64,000 nt of DNA, taken from NCBI GenBank assembly GCA_033964015.1, contig CM066924.1:3888251-3952250 (forward strand), read 5' to 3'. The translations under genes and the position numbers were made by a program. A model generated the notes under the pieces. That model was not told the DNA's origin, did no database searches, and was given only the letters and a program-made list of their open reading frames with translations. This stretch comes from Scolanthus callimorphus (lineage: Eukaryota; Cnidaria; Anthozoa; Actiniaria; Edwardsiidae). Shown one piece after another: positions 60,285 through 64,000 of this stretch; positions within the stretch are counted from its first letter, which is position 1, and every line of letters starts with the position of its first letter.

Positions 60285-60348
60285 TATGTCGAGACAGGTG
60301 GAATGAGGCGAGGCCGTAGGCCGAGCCTCATTACATCCTAGTGTGTGT
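60285..60348. repeat. Hairpin related to the 28.5-29.8 kb repeats
   Basis: gtcgagacaggtggaatgag (then gcgaggccgtaggccgagcctcatt) resembles the hairpin core gtcgagacaagtggaatcag of the intron-4 repeats, with shorter arms. Confidence 0.55.
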
Positions 60349-60409
60349 GATATGTATGTGCCCTCTGATTGTTTTTTCTTGGTGATAACCCATGTGTATG
60401 TTTGCATTT

Positions 60410-61326
60410 CACTGTGCAAAACAGTTAGGGACTGGTCATACATTAGAGGGGGGAGGGGAGGGATGGTGCAAATGATAAAGGGAGGGTCATTATTTTTTAC
60501 GCAAATGTTGTTAGGGTAATACAGGGCCATAGTGATTATGGGGTCAGGGAGGCCTGTGCCCCCACAGTTTTTCCCAGTAAGTTCCCCCAAACATGCAGTA
60601 ATTTCACATGCTGGGCTCTAAATTTCCAGCGCGCATCGTGCGCAAGAGAGTTTAAACTTTCCCTAAAAGCTGATTTAAGTTGTTTATATGTTGTCTCCCC
60701 CTAGTTTTTTAGTGTTTGGAGACTAATGCTACAGCTGAACTACACTGAACTTGGCAAGATAGTTATTATCTGGGATTTTAGCAACATAATGTACAGATCT
60801 ATGTTAAACATAAATACACACATAAGAGAAATAATTATTAAATTCTGACTCCACCAATATTTTCAACTGTACAAGATACTCTAATAGTATCACTCTGCCC
60901 TACTTTATCTATCCAAAAATTATTGGTCAGAATTTTAAAATTATCTGGTGTGTATTTATTATTAATTGAGAAATAGTCTGTTGAAGTTTAGGATATCTGT
61001 GAGTATTTTATGTAAAACATACATACAGATGAAGTAACTTTCAGATTCTTTTTCCCTAAACAAAAGACATAATCAAATCTTGCACTGCTATTATTACATG
61101 ACAATGGATTTTCGAAAGTAATAAAAATGTCTTTTTAGCAATATCTAGATCCCGTGAATGATGGGGGAGGGTGACCATTAATTCTGTCACCACATTTTGG
61201 AGGGCCAACATTTTTCCTGCATCTTGTCAGGGGAGGGTTTCCAAAAAACATGTAGACCAAAATAGAAATGCACCAGCCCTTCCCCCTCTAATTTATGACC
61301 ACTCCCTTAGTTGTAATTGCACAGTG
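60410..61326. mobile_element. DNA element of about 0.92 kb with 60-bp inverted ends
   Basis: cactgtgcaaaacagttagg (then gactggtcatacattagaggggg) is inverted at the right end (cccctctaatttatgaccac, tcccttagttgtaattgcacagtg). No transposase ORF. The end words resemble the AGGG-GG.CCAT ends at 6325 and 27985. Confidence 0.75.
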
Positions 61327-61357
61327 CACACACAGTTGGTTTAGACATAGCTTTTCA

Positions 61358-61913
61358 TACCCTTGTCCCAGGGTGAAGTTTTCCGTGTTTTCGAACCAAG
61401 TTTGAAGTCGCATTTGGGTTATATTTCAATGGTAGTTTGTTTATACTTGCTGCAGGTCGACCTCATAGGATGCTCTGTTTCTTGCTGAAACTTCACCCTG
61501 GGGACACTGACTAGGATTCTCAGTTATATCAATCAAAGGCGGACCTTCAGGGCCTCCTATCATTGGATGATGAATTTAGCGCCTTCTCATTGGCAGCAGG
61601 ATTAGTTCCGGAACAAGATCGTGCCAATCATCTCCCCTTGAATAATACAATGTCATTCCGGAACTAAACCTGCTGCCAATGAGAAGGCGCCAAATGCGTC
61701 ATCCAATGATAGGAGGCCCCCGAGGCCCCACCTTTGGGACTGACGTTTTGATTGATAGAACTGAGAATCCTAGTGAGTGTCCCCAGGTGAAGTTTCAACA
61801 AGAAACAGAGCAAGACTAGAATCACTGAGGCAAAACGAACTACCATTGAAGTCACCCAAATACGACTTCAACTTGGTTCGAAAACACGGAAACTTCACCC
61901 TGGGACCAGGGTA
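61358..61913. mobile_element. 556-bp near-perfect palindrome, 9-bp TSD
   Basis: Two arms of about 265 bp face each other almost end to end (tacccttgtcccagggtgaa ... against ...ttcaccctgggaccagggta), with a loop of about 15 bp near 61630-61645. Direct copies of agcttttca flank it (61349-61357, 61914-61922). This fits a Mutator-like foldback element; transcripts would fold into long dsRNA. Confidence 0.88.
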
Positions 61914-62150
61914 AGCTTTTCATGACTATTTATGCAATTAAAAATGGTATAACTTTCATTGAGTTGGTGTGATACAAAATCATGTAGCACCCCTATTAGT
62001 GATACCCATGGGAATTGATTTTGTATTGATTAATTGCTCTAGATTTCCATGAACTGATGGAAGATTTCTCATATGAAACTCCATCTTCATAATCCATAAA
62101 CTTATTGTTATGTGTAATGCATGGTACATAGACATAGATAGTACTGACTG

Positions 62151-62333
62151 TGTGTGGTTCCAAAAAATATCCCCCCCTCCACGGAAGGGATTGGAAACGC
62201 CAGAGTGGTTGGGGGTCAATTATCCTGACTTTTTCCATACAAATACTGTATTTTTTTTTGGGGGGGGGGGGAGGGGTACTTTTCAACACCATTCCATGGG
62301 AGGGGGATGGATATTTTCTGGAAGGTCCACACA
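62151..62333. mobile_element. C/G-rich MITE, second copy of the 30605 family
   Basis: tgtgtggttccaaaaaatat is inverted as atattttctggaaggtccacaca. The core ccatacaaatactgtatttt is the inverse of the copy at 30605-30833. Confidence 0.8.
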
Positions 62334-64000
62334 ATGCCAGATTATCAAATACTCATCTCCCATGGTGGGTTTTGCACACATGGAAGGTAGCTTTTTTATT
62401 TCAAGGGGGTGGGGGAGAGGACTGTGGAATTTAAGCACTGTTTTCAATAAAGTGTTGGCCCTCCCTTGCATTTTTAGGGAAAACATCTTGCCCCCCATCT
62501 GCAGGGGTCTAGGAAAGGTGCAAACCTCCCCTCACCTTGGTATATGTTTCGTTCCAAGGCTTCTGAGAAGACTATGCATCATGAAAAAAGTGTATATATA
62601 AAATAGTAGTTTAAGTTATGAACTAGGAGGTATTAAATGGACAATTAATTAAATGGAAAGTAACATGTAAGAGAATGGTGTGCCCTCCCCTGAAAAGCTT
62701 TCATATAGGTATGGCCCTACCCTTGTGCCTCCCTTCCCCCACTCCCCACCACTAGAGAAAAAAACGTTCCTTCCCTTACAATTGGAATTTGCAATAAATT
62801 TTACACAGAAATTCAGTCAAAATACCAAAATTGACAACCAACTACAGTATTCTGAATTTCTCTGCTTATTCATGTTGGGTATTTTCTGGGGTGACACATT
62901 TTAATAAAAATACACTGAACATGTAATAATATGGTACATGTATGGTATGTATATGTTGAAATATTAAAACAGCTCATGACAAAGAAAAGCTTTTCTCTTG
63001 ATTACACTGTTGCACCTTGTTAGAATTATTCATTATTCCATTGTGAGGGGCTAGTACCTAATTTTTTTTTTACCTTTCTTTCCTTCTTATTTTCATCTGT
63101 ATACTGCACATATTAAGAGACATTTTTTCTGAAAAGATTATTATAGTGACAAACCATGTACACAACCGGGAGCTCCGCTTTTAGCCAGTGGCTAAATCTA
63201 TATTATGTAGGTACTAAATAGGGGAGAAAGGGGGGGAGCTGAATACTAATGTCCTATGCTTTTAATTGCCATACATGAATTTGAAAAGAAACATTTCTGC
63301 CTGAAAGCTGATGGCAATGCAATAATTTTGCAGGGTCAAAAAAATTTGAAACATCGAGAGGTGTTTTTTTTTAGTATGGTGAAAGGGCCGGAAGCTGAAT
63401 ACCTTGTGCATAAAGATAATGGAAGGCGGAGTGAGTGAAATTTTTTGCAAACTGTGAGAATGCCAGAAACAGCTCAGAGGGTTCTAATTCTCAGGAGACA
63501 CAACTCAGGAGACATCTGCCTGTTGTCACCCTGTACCAATTGATAACCTTTTTCTGTCAACAACATATATTTTCAGGTTGTAAAGCTGTTCAAGCAGTGC
63601 CATCCATTGTTACTAATGTGCAAAACAGAGATCGACTGGTTCAGAAGTATAGATGATAAAATATATTTTCAGCATAATATGTACCGGTACATTGACATGA
63701 CATGTGCGATTCCAGAAATTATCCATACCCCTCCCCTACGTCTGAAAATCTTGAGACGTCCCTACTCTTGGATAAAAACATTTCATCACTTCGTATGACA
63801 AGTCACAGAAACATTTTATGTTTTAACCAACTTTTGCTTGATTTTAGCTAGTTCCTAGTTCCTACGTAATTTTATGTTTTATCTTTTGGTACTTACCTGT
63901 TTTTACATTTATTGCTTTTCTTTTTGCTTTTACTATTTTTATACTTTCCATCCAGCGATTGTTTTTAATCTTTTTATATTTTAGAACTACCCTCATATTA
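62334..64000. other. Gene-less end of window
   Basis: No supported gene or repeat with a copy in the window. Short frames lack domain or splice support. T- and A-rich tracts are common. Confidence 0.35.

Overview
The window reads as nuclear DNA of an animal with intron-containing genes, most likely an anthozoan cnidarian and perhaps a stony coral. The reasons are split genes with GT-AG introns, secreted proteins of cnidarian type (PAN/EGF plus a C-terminal domain with a WFYEDL...TCC.VY motif; LDLa-mucin-CUB), a tyrosine-recombinase (YR) retroelement, a LINE with a 2A-like motif, and dense palindromic MITEs. The species assignment is inference. There are no prokaryotic operons, CRISPR arrays or rRNA genes.

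Layout. 1-3.5 kb: a two-exon secreted-protein gene (1801-3448) whose second-exon start has been partly duplicated inside the intron. 3.5-14.6 kb: gene-poor DNA with minisatellites, foldback elements and a tRNA-derived SINE. 14.66-24.16 kb: a macrosatellite of four complete units of about 2.31 kb plus a fifth fragment. Each unit carries an internal 637-bp direct duplication (A and A'). 26.43-36.36 kb: a second host gene on the + strand (signal peptide exon, five LDLa exons, one large Thr-rich mucin-like exon, a CUB domain on two exons). Its introns are full of MITEs and SINEs. 36.4-41.4 kb: hairpin elements and a 289-bp tandem array that contains a tRNA-like SINE. Two different MITEs entered that array at sites that can be read exactly (TA and TTAA duplications).

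41.5-54.05 kb is a nest of mobile elements. A 12.2-kb YR retrotransposon on the minus strand has split direct repeats in the order A1, ORFs, B1-A2, B2. It is interrupted by a LINE (about 46.54-50.4 kb or more) and by a 1.86-kb inverted-repeat element that itself holds a MITE and a long hairpin. The whole block is flanked by an outer inverted repeat. 54-64 kb: no convincing gene, but several long-TIR elements, two with 9-10 bp target duplications as in Mutator-like elements, one of them a 556-bp near-complete palindrome.

A caution covers all coding calls. Almost every break that can be localised in a reading frame is a missing base in a homopolymer run, and the macrosatellite copies differ mainly by the same kind of indel. 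Many apparent pseudogenes here may therefore be assembly errors.
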